In this document: piece by piece, positions 18,884 to 27,500 of the stretch
How the letters are laid out: every line of letters starts with the position of its first letter
Position numbering within the stretch: the first letter of the stretch is position 1
DNA from: an uncultured Alteromonadaceae bacterium
GTDB lineage: Bacteria > Pseudomonadota > Gammaproteobacteria > Enterobacterales > Alteromonadaceae
Length of the DNA: 64,000 nucleotides
NCBI GenBank assembly: GCA_947494925.1
Contig: CANLWS010000015.1
Coordinates: 62,001-126,000 of the forward strand
Direction of reading: 5' to 3'
Made by a program: the position numbers and the translations under genes
Notes under the pieces: generated by a model
Told to the model about the DNA's origin: nothing
Databases searched by the model: none
Seen by the model: the letters and a program-made list of their open reading frames with translations, nothing else

Positions 18884-19101
18884 TCATATCCTTTGGGTTG
18901 GAAAACTGTCTGTCTTGTGGTTTTACCATTGGACACTGATTTGCGCAAACCTGGCAAATGCCTGCGCAACATTTTTTTAAAATGCTCAGCTCGCTGTTAA
19001 CAGTGAGCTGGCTGCAAAATGAATGGGCACAAATTGTTTTAATAGTTTTCAACAGAATAAATCCCTCCTATAGTTTGCCTAGTTAAATAAAAAATAAGGG
19101 G

Positions 19102-20628
19102 ATTCTTATCCAAGGCAATTTACATTTTTACGGACAGACTCTGCCACGAAGTGAATTTGAACAGCGAGTTAAAAAGCTTGCCAACATATTAAAAAGTAAA
19201 GGTATCAAGCTAGGTGATACCGTCGCTGTCTTAATGCGAAATGCCCCGGCGTATCTCGAGGTTATCGAAGCTTGTAGGTATGTCGAAGCCTATTATGTGC
19301 CACTAAATTGGCATTCTTCAGCGCAGGAAATTTTGCATATCCTTGATGATTCCAATACCCGAGTGCTAATTGGGCACAGCGATTTGCTCCATAACATGTC
19401 ATCACAGGATTTGAATAACATTGAGGTGTTACAGACACCAACACCCCCAGAAATCGTTGAACGTTATGCCCTCGCTCCGGATTCCTCACATTCGGGTAAA
19501 GCTGACGATCTGGAAAAACTCATAGCGAACGGACAGCCAATAACAACCCCACCATTAAAATTTCGAGGCATGTTTTCTTATACCTCAGGCAGCACTGGAC
19601 GACCCAAAGGGATAAAGCGCGAGGTCGACGAATCGACGCCCGATAAATACGAAGTGTACCGCGGATTGTCGACTACGTTGATGCAATTGCAGCCAGGCGA
19701 TCGATTTTACGTATCTGCCCCTATTTATCATAGTGCACCCAACGCATTGTCCATGAGCTGCATTGCAGCAGAAAATGCTGATATTTATATTGAAGCCAAA
19801 TTCGATGCTGAACAGTTTCTGGCCGATATAGACAAGAATAAGATAACCCACACCTACATTGTACCAACCATGATGGTCAGGCTACTGAAACTGCCCCAAT
19901 CGGTCAAATCACAATACGATGTATCCAGCTTGCGGTTTGCGCTATCCACCGGCTCTGCGTGCCCCACTGACGTTAAACAAGCCATGATTGACTGGTTCGG
20001 ACCTATTTTTTATGAATCCTATGGCGCAAGTGAAATTGGTTTTATGACGTTGATTTCGTCAGAAGAAGCGCAACGAAAACCCGGTTCAGTAGGGAAAGTG
20101 TTGCCAAGCGGCTCGATCAAAATCCTCGATGATGAAAAGCAATCATTACCAATGGGTGAATCCGGGTTAATTTACGTCCACCTGCCTATGTTTGGTCCGT
20201 TTGAATACACCAACGCAGAAGGTAATCTCGATGACCTGCATGTGGACGGACACACGACTGTTGGTGACGTGGGTTACGTCGATGATGAAGGATATCTGTT
20301 CATTAACGATCGCAAGAAGGATATGATCATTTCCGGTGGCGCCAATATTTTTCCAGCTGAAATAGAGGCGGTAATGATTGAGATGCCAGACGTCGTTGAT
20401 TGCGCCGTGTTTGGTGCTCCCCATGTCGAATATGGAGAGCTAATTGTTGCTGCCGTGCAATGTAAAGCCGGGAGAACTGTGACGCTTGTTGAGGTACATG
20501 CCTTTTTAGACAATAAAATTGCCCGCTTCAAATTCCCCAGAAAACTGGATTTGCATGACGCGCTTCCCCGTGAAGACAGCGGTAAAATATTCAAGCAACG
20601 GTTGAGAGCACCCTATTGGCCGAAATAG
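19102..20628 (+). CDS. AMP-binding acyl-CoA synthetase/ligase without a standard start codon
   Basis: An adenylate-forming enzyme activating a carboxylic acid to its CoA thioester. Motifs are the P-loop YTSGSTGRPKGIKR, YGASEIG, and GDVGYVDDEGY followed by DRKKDMIISGGANIFPAEIE. The first in-frame ATG is at 19234, but family-like sequence (EFEQRVKKLANILKSKGIKL) continues upstream of it in frame, to a stop at 19084-19086. Between that stop and 19234 there is no ATG, GTG or TTG. AAGGGG at 19096-19101 could serve an ATT at 19102 or, with better spacing, an ATC at 19108. The true start is uncertain. Substrate unknown; such ligases act on short, aromatic or fatty acids. Confidence 0.82.
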   Translation: MLIQGNLHFYGQTLPRSEFEQRVKKLANILKSKGIKLGDTVAVLMRNAPAYLEVIEACRYVEAYYVPLNWHSSAQEILHILDDSNTRVLIGHSDLLHNMSSQDLNNIEVLQTPTPPEIVERYALAPDSSHSGKADDLEKLIANGQPITTPPLKFRGMFSYTSGSTGRPKGIKREVDESTPDKYEVYRGLSTTLMQLQPGDRFYVSAPIYHSAPNALSMSCIAAENADIYIEAKFDAEQFLADIDKNKITHTYIVPTMMVRLLKLPQSVKSQYDVSSLRFALSTGSACPTDVKQAMIDWFGPIFYESYGASEIGFMTLISSEEAQRKPGSVGKVLPSGSIKILDDEKQSLPMGESGLIYVHLPMFGPFEYTNAEGNLDDLHVDGHTTVGDVGYVDDEGYLFINDRKKDMIISGGANIFPAEIEAVMIEMPDVVDCAVFGAPHVEYGELIVAAVQCKAGRTVTLVEVHAFLDNKIARFKFPRKLDLHDALPREDSGKIFKQRLRAPYWPK

Positions 20629-20957
20629 GAAACTCTCGCAAAACCTTTTGTTTGCAAACCTTGGTCGCTAATGAGTTGTTAGCATTACGAGATTTGGTTC
20701 GCAGAAAATTGGTAAAGTAATGGTAACCAATTTGATTTTCTGCCAGGCAGAAAACAGCAATGGACGCAGAATAACAGCCAAAACGCACAGGTAAAGAAAG
20801 TCACTTACGGGCGGACCAGAACACACCACCTCAATCAAAACGAATGATGGATTTTAAACAGTGAAAACTATTCGTAACCCTTAAATTGACATGCTACTTT
20901 TTATTCACTACTCAGGCTTAATTTAGCCACTTTTACTCTAACGATGAGATAACAACA
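20629..20957. repeat. Intergenic region with nested inverted repeats
   Basis: No gene is seen. The key element is a near-perfect palindrome at 20736-20754, TTTTCTGCC-A-GGCAGAAAA. A third copy of the arm, GCAGAAAAT, lies at 20701-20709, and AAATTGGT/ACCAATTT arms sit between them, so alternative hairpins could form. No T-run follows, so it is not a standard terminator. TTGACA at 20886-20891 may belong to a weak promoter for the next gene. Confidence 0.45.
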
Positions 20958-22079
20958 ATGCATAACTCAAAACAACTGTTTACAAATATCACTTCTGAAG
21001 GACAGTTACAGATTTCACTGCAGGAAACCGAAATTTCTGCTCCAAAACCCCATGAAGTCATAGTGCAGATTGAAGCTGCGCCGATTAACCCGTCAGACAT
21101 GTGGCCAATGTTTGGTCCGGCAAATTTAGCCGAAGCGGCACTCAGTGATGATAAATCATTGCTTACAGCACCAGTGTTTAAGGGCATGTTACCGCGGATT
21201 AAATCTCGTCTGGATATGGTCTTACCTATTGGCAATGAAGGTGCGGGAAAAGTTGTCGCAGCTGGCGAAAGCGAAGCGGCGCAGGCAATGTTAGGTAAAA
21301 CAGTTGCCGTACTATCTGGCGCAACTTATTCACAGTTCTGTAAAGTCCCGGTACAAGCATGTATTGTTCACAACCAAGGTACAACGGCCAAACAGGCTGC
21401 CTCTTCTTTTGTGAATCCCCTTACTGCCTTGGGTATGGTAGAAACGATGCGCATGGAAGGTCATAGTGCACTCGTTCATACTGCAGCCGCGTCAGCATTA
21501 GGTCAGATGTTAAACAAGATTTGCATTGCAGAGGGCGTACAACTGGTAAATATTGTCAGAAAACAAGAACAGGCTGACATTCTGAAGGGTATTGGTGCCA
21601 AGTATATTTGCGACTCCTCAAGTGATAGCTTCAAAACTGACCTTTATAATGCGATAGAAGAAACCGGCGCGACTTTAGCCTTTGACGCAATTGGCGGAGG
21701 TGAATTAGTCAGTGATATCTTAACCGCAATGGAAATGGTCGGTAGCAAAGATGCCAAAGGTTTCAACACCTATGGTTCAGAAGCCAATAAACAGGTGTAT
21801 ATCTACGGAGGGCTTGACTTTGCGCCAACAATCTTAAATCGCGCCTATGGCATGACCTGGGGCATAGGAGGTTGGTTACTAATGCGTTTTCTAGGGAAAC
21901 TTCCCATCCCTAAAGTGCTTGAGCTGCACAAACGCGTTGCGGACGAAATCAATACTACTTTTGCCACTGAATTCACTGATGAATTGAATTTCGAGCAGGC
22001 CATGACGCCATCTGTTTTACAGCAGTACAATGCCAAGAAAACGGGCGAAAAATATGTAATTAATCCGAATAAAGCATAG
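20958..22079 (+). CDS. Zinc-free-type MDR alcohol dehydrogenase/quinone reductase-like protein
   Basis: A 373-residue medium-chain dehydrogenase/reductase. The N-terminal GroES-like domain has PHEVIVQIEAAPINPSDMWPM and PIGNEGAGKVVAAG; the C-terminal Rossmann domain has HTAAASALGQMLNKI and FDAIGGG. The catalytic zinc Cys and structural Cys cluster of alcohol dehydrogenases are not evident, pointing to a quinone-oxidoreductase or enoyl-reductase-like NADPH enzyme. It stands alone between the acyl-CoA ligase (329 bp upstream) and the fibre locus. Substrate unknown. Confidence 0.82.
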   Translation: MHNSKQLFTNITSEGQLQISLQETEISAPKPHEVIVQIEAAPINPSDMWPMFGPANLAEAALSDDKSLLTAPVFKGMLPRIKSRLDMVLPIGNEGAGKVVAAGESEAAQAMLGKTVAVLSGATYSQFCKVPVQACIVHNQGTTAKQAASSFVNPLTALGMVETMRMEGHSALVHTAAASALGQMLNKICIAEGVQLVNIVRKQEQADILKGIGAKYICDSSSDSFKTDLYNAIEETGATLAFDAIGGGELVSDILTAMEMVGSKDAKGFNTYGSEANKQVYIYGGLDFAPTILNRAYGMTWGIGGWLLMRFLGKLPIPKVLELHKRVADEINTTFATEFTDELNFEQAMTPSVLQQYNAKKTGEKYVINPNKA

Positions 22080-22107
22080 AGAAAACGTAATACTCAATGA
22101 AAACAAT

Positions 22108-22150
22108 AACGTGATATCTGTTACTGCAAATTAACGGTATCACGTTTTTA
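22108..22150 (+). terminator. Hairpin and T-run after the MDR gene
   Basis: Perfect 9-bp arms AACGTGATA (22108-22116) and TATCACGTT (22138-22146) are followed by further T residues. The 21-nt loop is long. It lies 29 bp past the stop of the plus-strand MDR gene and just before the end of the converging minus-strand DUF4402-like gene, so it may serve both. Confidence 0.5.
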
Positions 22151-22152
22151 AT

Positions 22153-22656
22153 TTATATCTCATTTACTTGAACACTAAAGTCGACAGTATGGGATACGCT
22201 AGTGGTTAGCGAAGATACCAGAACTAATTGACCATAAACTTCAATGCTTAAGTCTGCTCCATTGCCCTTCACATCAATAATGGCTGGCTGACCATCGGTT
22301 ATGGTGGTTTTACCTCCTTTCCCCCCAGTGATAGTAGCAATTGCAGTAAATCCCAAAGAAGCACAGCTTAACCCACTTACAATCACTTCCACTTGAGAAT
22401 TTCCAACAAGATCACTGATCGTGAATACACCGACGGAAATATTTAAATCACTTCCAATGCATTCGCCAGAAACGCTTCCAGATTCATCCATCGCACAGAT
22501 TGAGCCTGCGTTAGCGGGAATACTACCAAAATGCAAAGGAGTAGACTCACTCAATGAAACAGCAAAAGCAGTGAAAGAAGCTAACCCTATTAACACAATC
22601 AAGGTCCAACTCTTGAGCAAGCTATCGAGAAAACGAAAAAAATCTATATGTTTCAA
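22153..22656 (-). CDS. Secreted DUF4402-like fibre subunit paralogue, divergent copy
   Basis: A 167-residue secreted protein with a TTG start at 22656 and a hydrophobic signal segment (WTLIVLIGLASFTAFAV). After it comes PLHFGSIPANAGSICAMDESG, closely matching the ALHFGSIAPTIGSSCSMDNAG of the plus-strand gene at 23132; both then have GxC, ISVG/ISIG and TISDL/TLTDL at the same spacing. The pair are clear paralogues of the DUF4402 type, which is linked to chaperone-usher loci. This copy points away from the chaperone and usher genes, so it is transcribed separately and may be a minor or alternative subunit. Confidence 0.7.
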   Translation of the reverse strand: MKHIDFFRFLDSLLKSWTLIVLIGLASFTAFAVSLSESTPLHFGSIPANAGSICAMDESGSVSGECIGSDLNISVGVFTISDLVGNSQVEVIVSGLSCASLGFTAIATITGGKGGKTTITDGQPAIIDVKGNGADLSIEVYGQLVLVSSLTTSVSHTVDFSVQVNEI

Positions 22657-23131
22657 ATAAGGACTCTTATATCAATCAAGTTAATTTTAGACACAGAAAA
22701 CTGGCGTTATCTTAAGTCAGAATAGGTAAAACAACCAAGTTGAGAAAAAACTGAGGTTTTTTTTACATCTTTTTTACTTTATTCAATTCAATAGGAATTC
22801 AACTTCATATCCAAGTATATTTTTTAATACTTTAAAAGCATGGGTAGTATTACTTACCAAAAAAAACAAGTTAAATTTTCATGATATAACCCTAACCCAT
22901 TGATTTAATTTGATATTAATACGTTTTTTTGGAATTTTTAGAAAGTTAGACTTTAGTATGAATGCTAGACTAAAGTCTAAGTCCACAGTGAGTGAAAATG
23001 ATGTAGATATTTGAATTATATAACTTTTTTCAGCCCGATTTTTCCGTTACCCCTCTTTTGCAATGTAAATTCTTGTGTTTTAATAATTTCGAAATAAGTG
23101 TTCAGCAACTAACATCCAAAGGCTCAAATAA
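22657..23131. promoter_or_regulatory. AT-rich divergent control region of the two fibre subunits, with a 12-bp inverted repeat
   Basis: 475 bp without a gene, strikingly AT-rich and with many T- and A-tracts. A perfect 12-bp inverted repeat lies at 22946-22957 (TTAGACTTTAGT) and 22969-22980 (ACTAAAGTCTAA) with an 11-nt centre. It sits 152 bp before the plus-strand subunit. No T-run follows, so an operator or cruciform is more likely than a terminator. No convincing -35/-10 pair was identified. Confidence 0.5.
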
Positions 23132-23650
23132 ATGAAATTGAATAAAAAAATAATCGCGCTAGCAATGGCTTCTGCCGCCACAACCTCTGTATTGGCAGTA
23201 GATGGTGTTTATCAGGCAACAGTCGTTGCACTAAACGAACCTACACTGACGAATACCACGGCATTGCACTTTGGTTCAATCGCGCCAACTATCGGTTCTT
23301 CTTGTAGCATGGATAATGCTGGTGCTGTAACAGGCGATTGTGATCTAGGTGATGCGAATATTTCAATTGGCCTTGTGACCTTAACAGATTTGATCGCATC
23401 TTCAGACTTAACAGTCAATGTCACAGGCAGCAGCAGCGCTGAACTGACTTTTGCCCCTAGCTGGGACATCAATGGCGCAGGAACTGGCGATTCTGACGGA
23501 ATTGCTGCCGCTACGGCTACAAACATTTCAGTTGACGGTGTGCCCTCTCCAATTACTCTAGATGTTTACGGTGATCTGACTGTAGACGCAGCATTGACAG
23601 GTGGTGACACTTACACAGTTGATTATACCGTCAATGTGGTTTTCCAATAA
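23132..23650 (+). CDS. Major DUF4402-type fibre subunit
   Basis: A 172-residue exported protein: signal peptide MKLNKKIIALAMASAATTSVLA, then a beta-rich, Ala/Thr/Ser/Asp-rich mature domain. It contains LHFGSIAPTIGSSCSMD and one more Cys (GDCDLGD), so a disulfide is likely. Pilin-like features are the repeated TLTDLIASSDLTVNV strands and a C-terminal strand ending YTVDYTVNVVFQ. The chaperone and usher genes follow on the same strand, with a terminator in between; that arrangement suggests it is the abundant subunit. The DUF4402 assignment is from memory of family patterns. Confidence 0.75.
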   Translation: MKLNKKIIALAMASAATTSVLAVDGVYQATVVALNEPTLTNTTALHFGSIAPTIGSSCSMDNAGAVTGDCDLGDANISIGLVTLTDLIASSDLTVNVTGSSSAELTFAPSWDINGAGTGDSDGIAAATATNISVDGVPSPITLDVYGDLTVDAALTGGDTYTVDYTVNVVFQ

Positions 23651-23668
23651 AACCAGAAAACCTGAATG

Positions 23669-23697
23669 AAATAGCGGCTTTGTTGCCGCTATTTTTG
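23669..23697 (+). terminator. Intrinsic terminator between fibre subunit and chaperone
   Basis: Perfect 10-bp stem AAATAGCGGC/GCCGCTATTT with loop TTTGTT, running into a T-tract. It lies 18 bp after the subunit stop. As chaperone and usher follow on the same strand, partial readthrough would give high subunit and low assembly-protein expression. Confidence 0.8.
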
Positions 23698-23785
23698 TAT
23701 TCTCTATTACCTAAAGATGCCAATTATCAGACCTTTAAGAAATCGCATTTTAAATTTTAATCAAACTAGTGACACCTTCCCCACC

Positions 23786-24529
23786 ATGTTGAAAAAGTTA
23801 TTGTTCTTCGTTTTTTTATTTTCATTGGCACCGCTTGCCCACGCTAATATTGCGTTATCCAAATACCGTCTGTATTTCGATAATTCTACTCGCTCTGATG
23901 CTGTGCAGCTTAGAAACACCAGCTCTGCCCCGGTTACTTTTAGCCTGTCTCTAGGCCTGGTAACTATGACAGAAGAGGGGATCCTTAGGCCTGTTGAGGA
24001 AGATGATTTTTCAGCGATTGGGTTGTTACGCTACTCACCGAAACGCGGCAGAATTGAAGCAGGAGCTCGACAGGCATTGAGGTTCGCATTACGCAAACCT
24101 GCTGATTTACCAGAAGGTGAATATAGAGCTGTTTTACAAATTACCGGCGTTCCAGATGCCATTCCGGGAGCTGTCAGTATTCGTCCCAAACTATCCTACT
24201 CCGTCCCTATTATTGTGCGCCATGGCAAACTTCATGCACAGACCGAATTACTGAACCCAAGACTAGTGATGGTTGGAGATTCACCGTCAATTGAACTGTG
24301 GCAAAAACTCGATGGTAACCGCTCTTTATTCGGCAACTTTATTGTTTCTGATGAAAACGGAAACGAATTGGGAGTACTCAGAAATTCAGGGGTTTATCAG
24401 CCGCTTACAAAACGCAAAGTTCTAATCAAATTAAACCAGGCTGCGAAAGGCAAGGTTATCATCAATTATCAGGAAATCGCCAAATTTGGTGGTTCAGAAA
24501 GTGCAAGCACAGAGTTAGAGCTGCGCTAA
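23786..24529 (+). CDS. PapD-like periplasmic fimbrial chaperone
   Basis: A 247-residue exported protein from ATG 23786; a longer frame to 23717 would put 23 unrelated residues before the signal peptide MLKKLLFFVFLFSLAPLAHA. The mature protein has two immunoglobulin-like halves: IALSKYRLYFDNSTRSDAVQLRN, then RYSPKRGRIEAGARQALRFALRKP, the beta-strand region that in PapD-type chaperones donates a strand to subunits, then a second domain after residue 140. It is 1 bp upstream of the usher-like gene and so translationally linked. Expected role: fold and deliver the DUF4402-type subunits in the periplasm. Confidence 0.78.
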   Translation: MLKKLLFFVFLFSLAPLAHANIALSKYRLYFDNSTRSDAVQLRNTSSAPVTFSLSLGLVTMTEEGILRPVEEDDFSAIGLLRYSPKRGRIEAGARQALRFALRKPADLPEGEYRAVLQITGVPDAIPGAVSIRPKLSYSVPIIVRHGKLHAQTELLNPRLVMVGDSPSIELWQKLDGNRSLFGNFIVSDENGNELGVLRNSGVYQPLTKRKVLIKLNQAAKGKVIINYQEIAKFGGSESASTELELR

Positions 24530-24530
24530 C

Positions 24531-27500
24531 ATGTCCGCGAGCCTTGCTCGTTACTTCAGCGCTGCACTTTTTACTGTGCTCGGTTTGTCAGCTCACACTG
24601 AAGCCAGTGCGGAAACCTGCGAAAATGTCACGACGTGGCAGCGCGCAACGCTTGATGAAGACGAGTTACTAATAAGTTTACTAAGGGTGAATGGCCGCCC
24701 AGTATCCCCTGCGTTCGAAGTATTTCCCATTGAAGATACTTATCTGGTACCGCTGTCTTCCTTAGAAGATCTATTCAGGTTGGGATGGCAGATAAATGAT
24801 AACCCCTCTTCGTTATCTTCCAATAGTTCGCTGCCAGATATAAACCATTGCTCATTCATCATTAACTTTGCAGAGTTACAATCCGCAACAGGATTTTATT
24901 GGACGCAAGATGACTTCGATACCTATATTGATATTAACGCTCTACCCCATTTGATAGGTGGAAGTGTTGAATACAATTTTAATTTACTGCAATTGAATTT
25001 TTCCACTGCCACCGATTTACCGGGCCTGAAAACGCTGCAAGGTTATACGATCCCTACATTAACGGCCAGGTCAGAAGTGTTACCTGATAAAACGATTGAT
25101 GATCAATACTTTTGGTTTAGTCCTCCATTGATTAATTATCAATTGAACGGAAACTACAATTCTGAAAACAAGACGGGCAATATTACTGGTTCTGTTAACA
25201 GCTTTTTTGATTTAGCCAACCACGCTACTGAACTGCGCATCAGTGCATCTGACTCTAGTTCCAGGCAATTTCTAAGATTTAGCAAAAACCTGGATGTGAC
25301 AGGTGATCGGAGTGCGCAAAACTTTCTACGTTATGAAGTAGGAGACCTGCAACTGCAAAGCGACGAGCTGATTTCCCGGGCAAAACAAGCCTTGGGTGTA
25401 TCAGTCTTTAACTTTGACCCTAAGTTTTCGCGGTCATTTTCCCAGGTTACTATTGAAGAAACTGTATTACCAGGGTGGCGGGCACAGTTATTCAGGAACG
25501 GACAGTTCCTAGAAGAAACCACCACAGATCAAGACAACAGAGTTGTCTTTGAACAAGTTGACACTTTTTATGGAAGCAACCTCTTCGAAATTAAACTGTA
25601 TGGCCCTGAAGGTCAGCAGGAGGTTAGAGAACAGACGATTAATGTTGGTAAAGACCAATTAAACCCTGGTGGTTTCAACTATTACTTTAGCGTTTCTGAC
25701 TCCAGTAGACGCTTCATTGATAATGATCAGGAGAAGTCTCAATACGACAAAAACATTACTGGATTGCTGTCTTATGGCATCAATAAAAACCTGACACTCG
25801 AAGCATCGGCTCATTCGCTTTCAGGGCAAGAACTACAGCAGGATTTTGTTTCGTCAGCTGTTTACCTCAATGTCGCAGGGATTGCGTCGAAAACACAATT
25901 TGTCAAAGACATAGATGGGGGCAATGCTATTTTTACCGGAATAAATAGCCGTATAGGAAAAGACTTTCGTGCAAATTTTAGTGCGCGCTATTTTGATGAT
26001 TTCGTCAGCGAAGCATATCCTGAATCGATTGATTTAAAAGGGGAAGCTAGGTTACAACTAAATGGCAGAGCTAACTTTTTTGAAGGAATTAACTGGTCTG
26101 CCTCCCTCACCCATCGGAGTCTTAGTGAAAGAACTGATATAAATCAAGCGTCGTTCTCTGTGGGCAAAAACTTATATGGCGGCACGTTTTCTTCATCTCT
26201 GCAATACAACGATAACGATGCCGACAGCCAATTCAGACATCGTATTTATTATGCCAAGGATTTTAACGGCTGGTATATTTCAAATTCGCTGGATTGGTCT
26301 CCAGACGACAACCAGAAAATCGATAGTTTTGTTTCGAACATTCGATGGCCCCAGCAATATGCGATATATAATGAAAGCAGACTGGAATATAGAGCAAACA
26401 GTGAAGATAAGTATTTGTTCAGGCATCGCTTCAACTGGCGACAGGAACGCGTGAATCTACAATTTGGTGCCTCTGTTACTGATGGTGGTGATTGGACCTT
26501 TAATTTAGGTATTTCTGGTGACATTGAGTACGACCCTTTTGAGGACGAATTTAACTTCTATCGACCCAGAGGTGGTAGCACAGCAAATATTCATGCGCTT
26601 GCTTATCTGGATAATAACCGCAACGCCGTGTTTGATGAAGATGATGACGTGCTCAGCGATGTTGCGATTGGAGGGAACACGTTTTGGCGCAATAGCGTCA
26701 CCAATGAACAAGGACAGGTGCAACTTTCAACGAATACGCGTAGGCAATCTTTACGTATAGAAGAAGCAAGTCTTCCAAGCCCCTTTATGTTGCCTGCCGA
26801 CGAACTGGTTTACGTAAAAACACACCGAGGTGGACTAAATAAAGTCGATTTACCTGTATTGACCTTTAATGATCTGGAAGGCGCTATTTACCGGGTCAAA
26901 AATGACAAAAGTCGCGGTGCAAGTAGGCTGAATGTGCAACTGCTAAACCTCAGTGATGAGCTTATTGCGGAAACTGAAACAGAGTCAGATGGGTTCTTTT
27001 TCTTTACACGAATTCCCCCCGGTGAATACCGTTTACAGTTAGAGCAATCTTATTTGGACAAACATAACCTGAGTATTGCTAACTTACCCAAGTCGATCAG
27101 CGCTTCAACAGAAGGAGACTCATTGCGGCTAAATGATCTGTTGCTCGTCGATAACGATGAACTTGAAACATTGACATCGCAATTAAACGAAGTGTCTACG
27201 AGCTATGCCCCCAGTAATTTTTATGTGCAGTTGGGTGCGTTTAAGAAACCACGCTCTATTATCGAGGTCATCCAACATTTGCCGACAGAAGAATATGACC
27301 TGAAAATATTCCGTAGCCATGCCACCGGCCTTAGTTATGTGGTTATGGGAGGTTATATGACAATTGATTTGGCAAATCAGGCGATAGATAAAATTCGTCA
27401 TATCGCTCAATTTACAGAAGCATATATTAACAACGGAGACCGCTACTTTTCTGCAGGTTGGACGCTTGAATATCAACTTCAAAATATCGCTCAACATCTT

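Noticed and set aside
18816-19052. Cys-rich 78-residue minus-strand frame upstream of the MoeB/ThiF-like gene
   Set aside because: It overlaps the start of the well-supported gene by 68 bp and most of its Cys pattern has no recognised family. It could be a small zinc protein, but nothing supports translation.
22921-22990. Phase-variation switch (invertible promoter)
   Set aside because: The inverted repeat is short and no recombinase gene is present nearby; kept only as an inverted-repeat observation.
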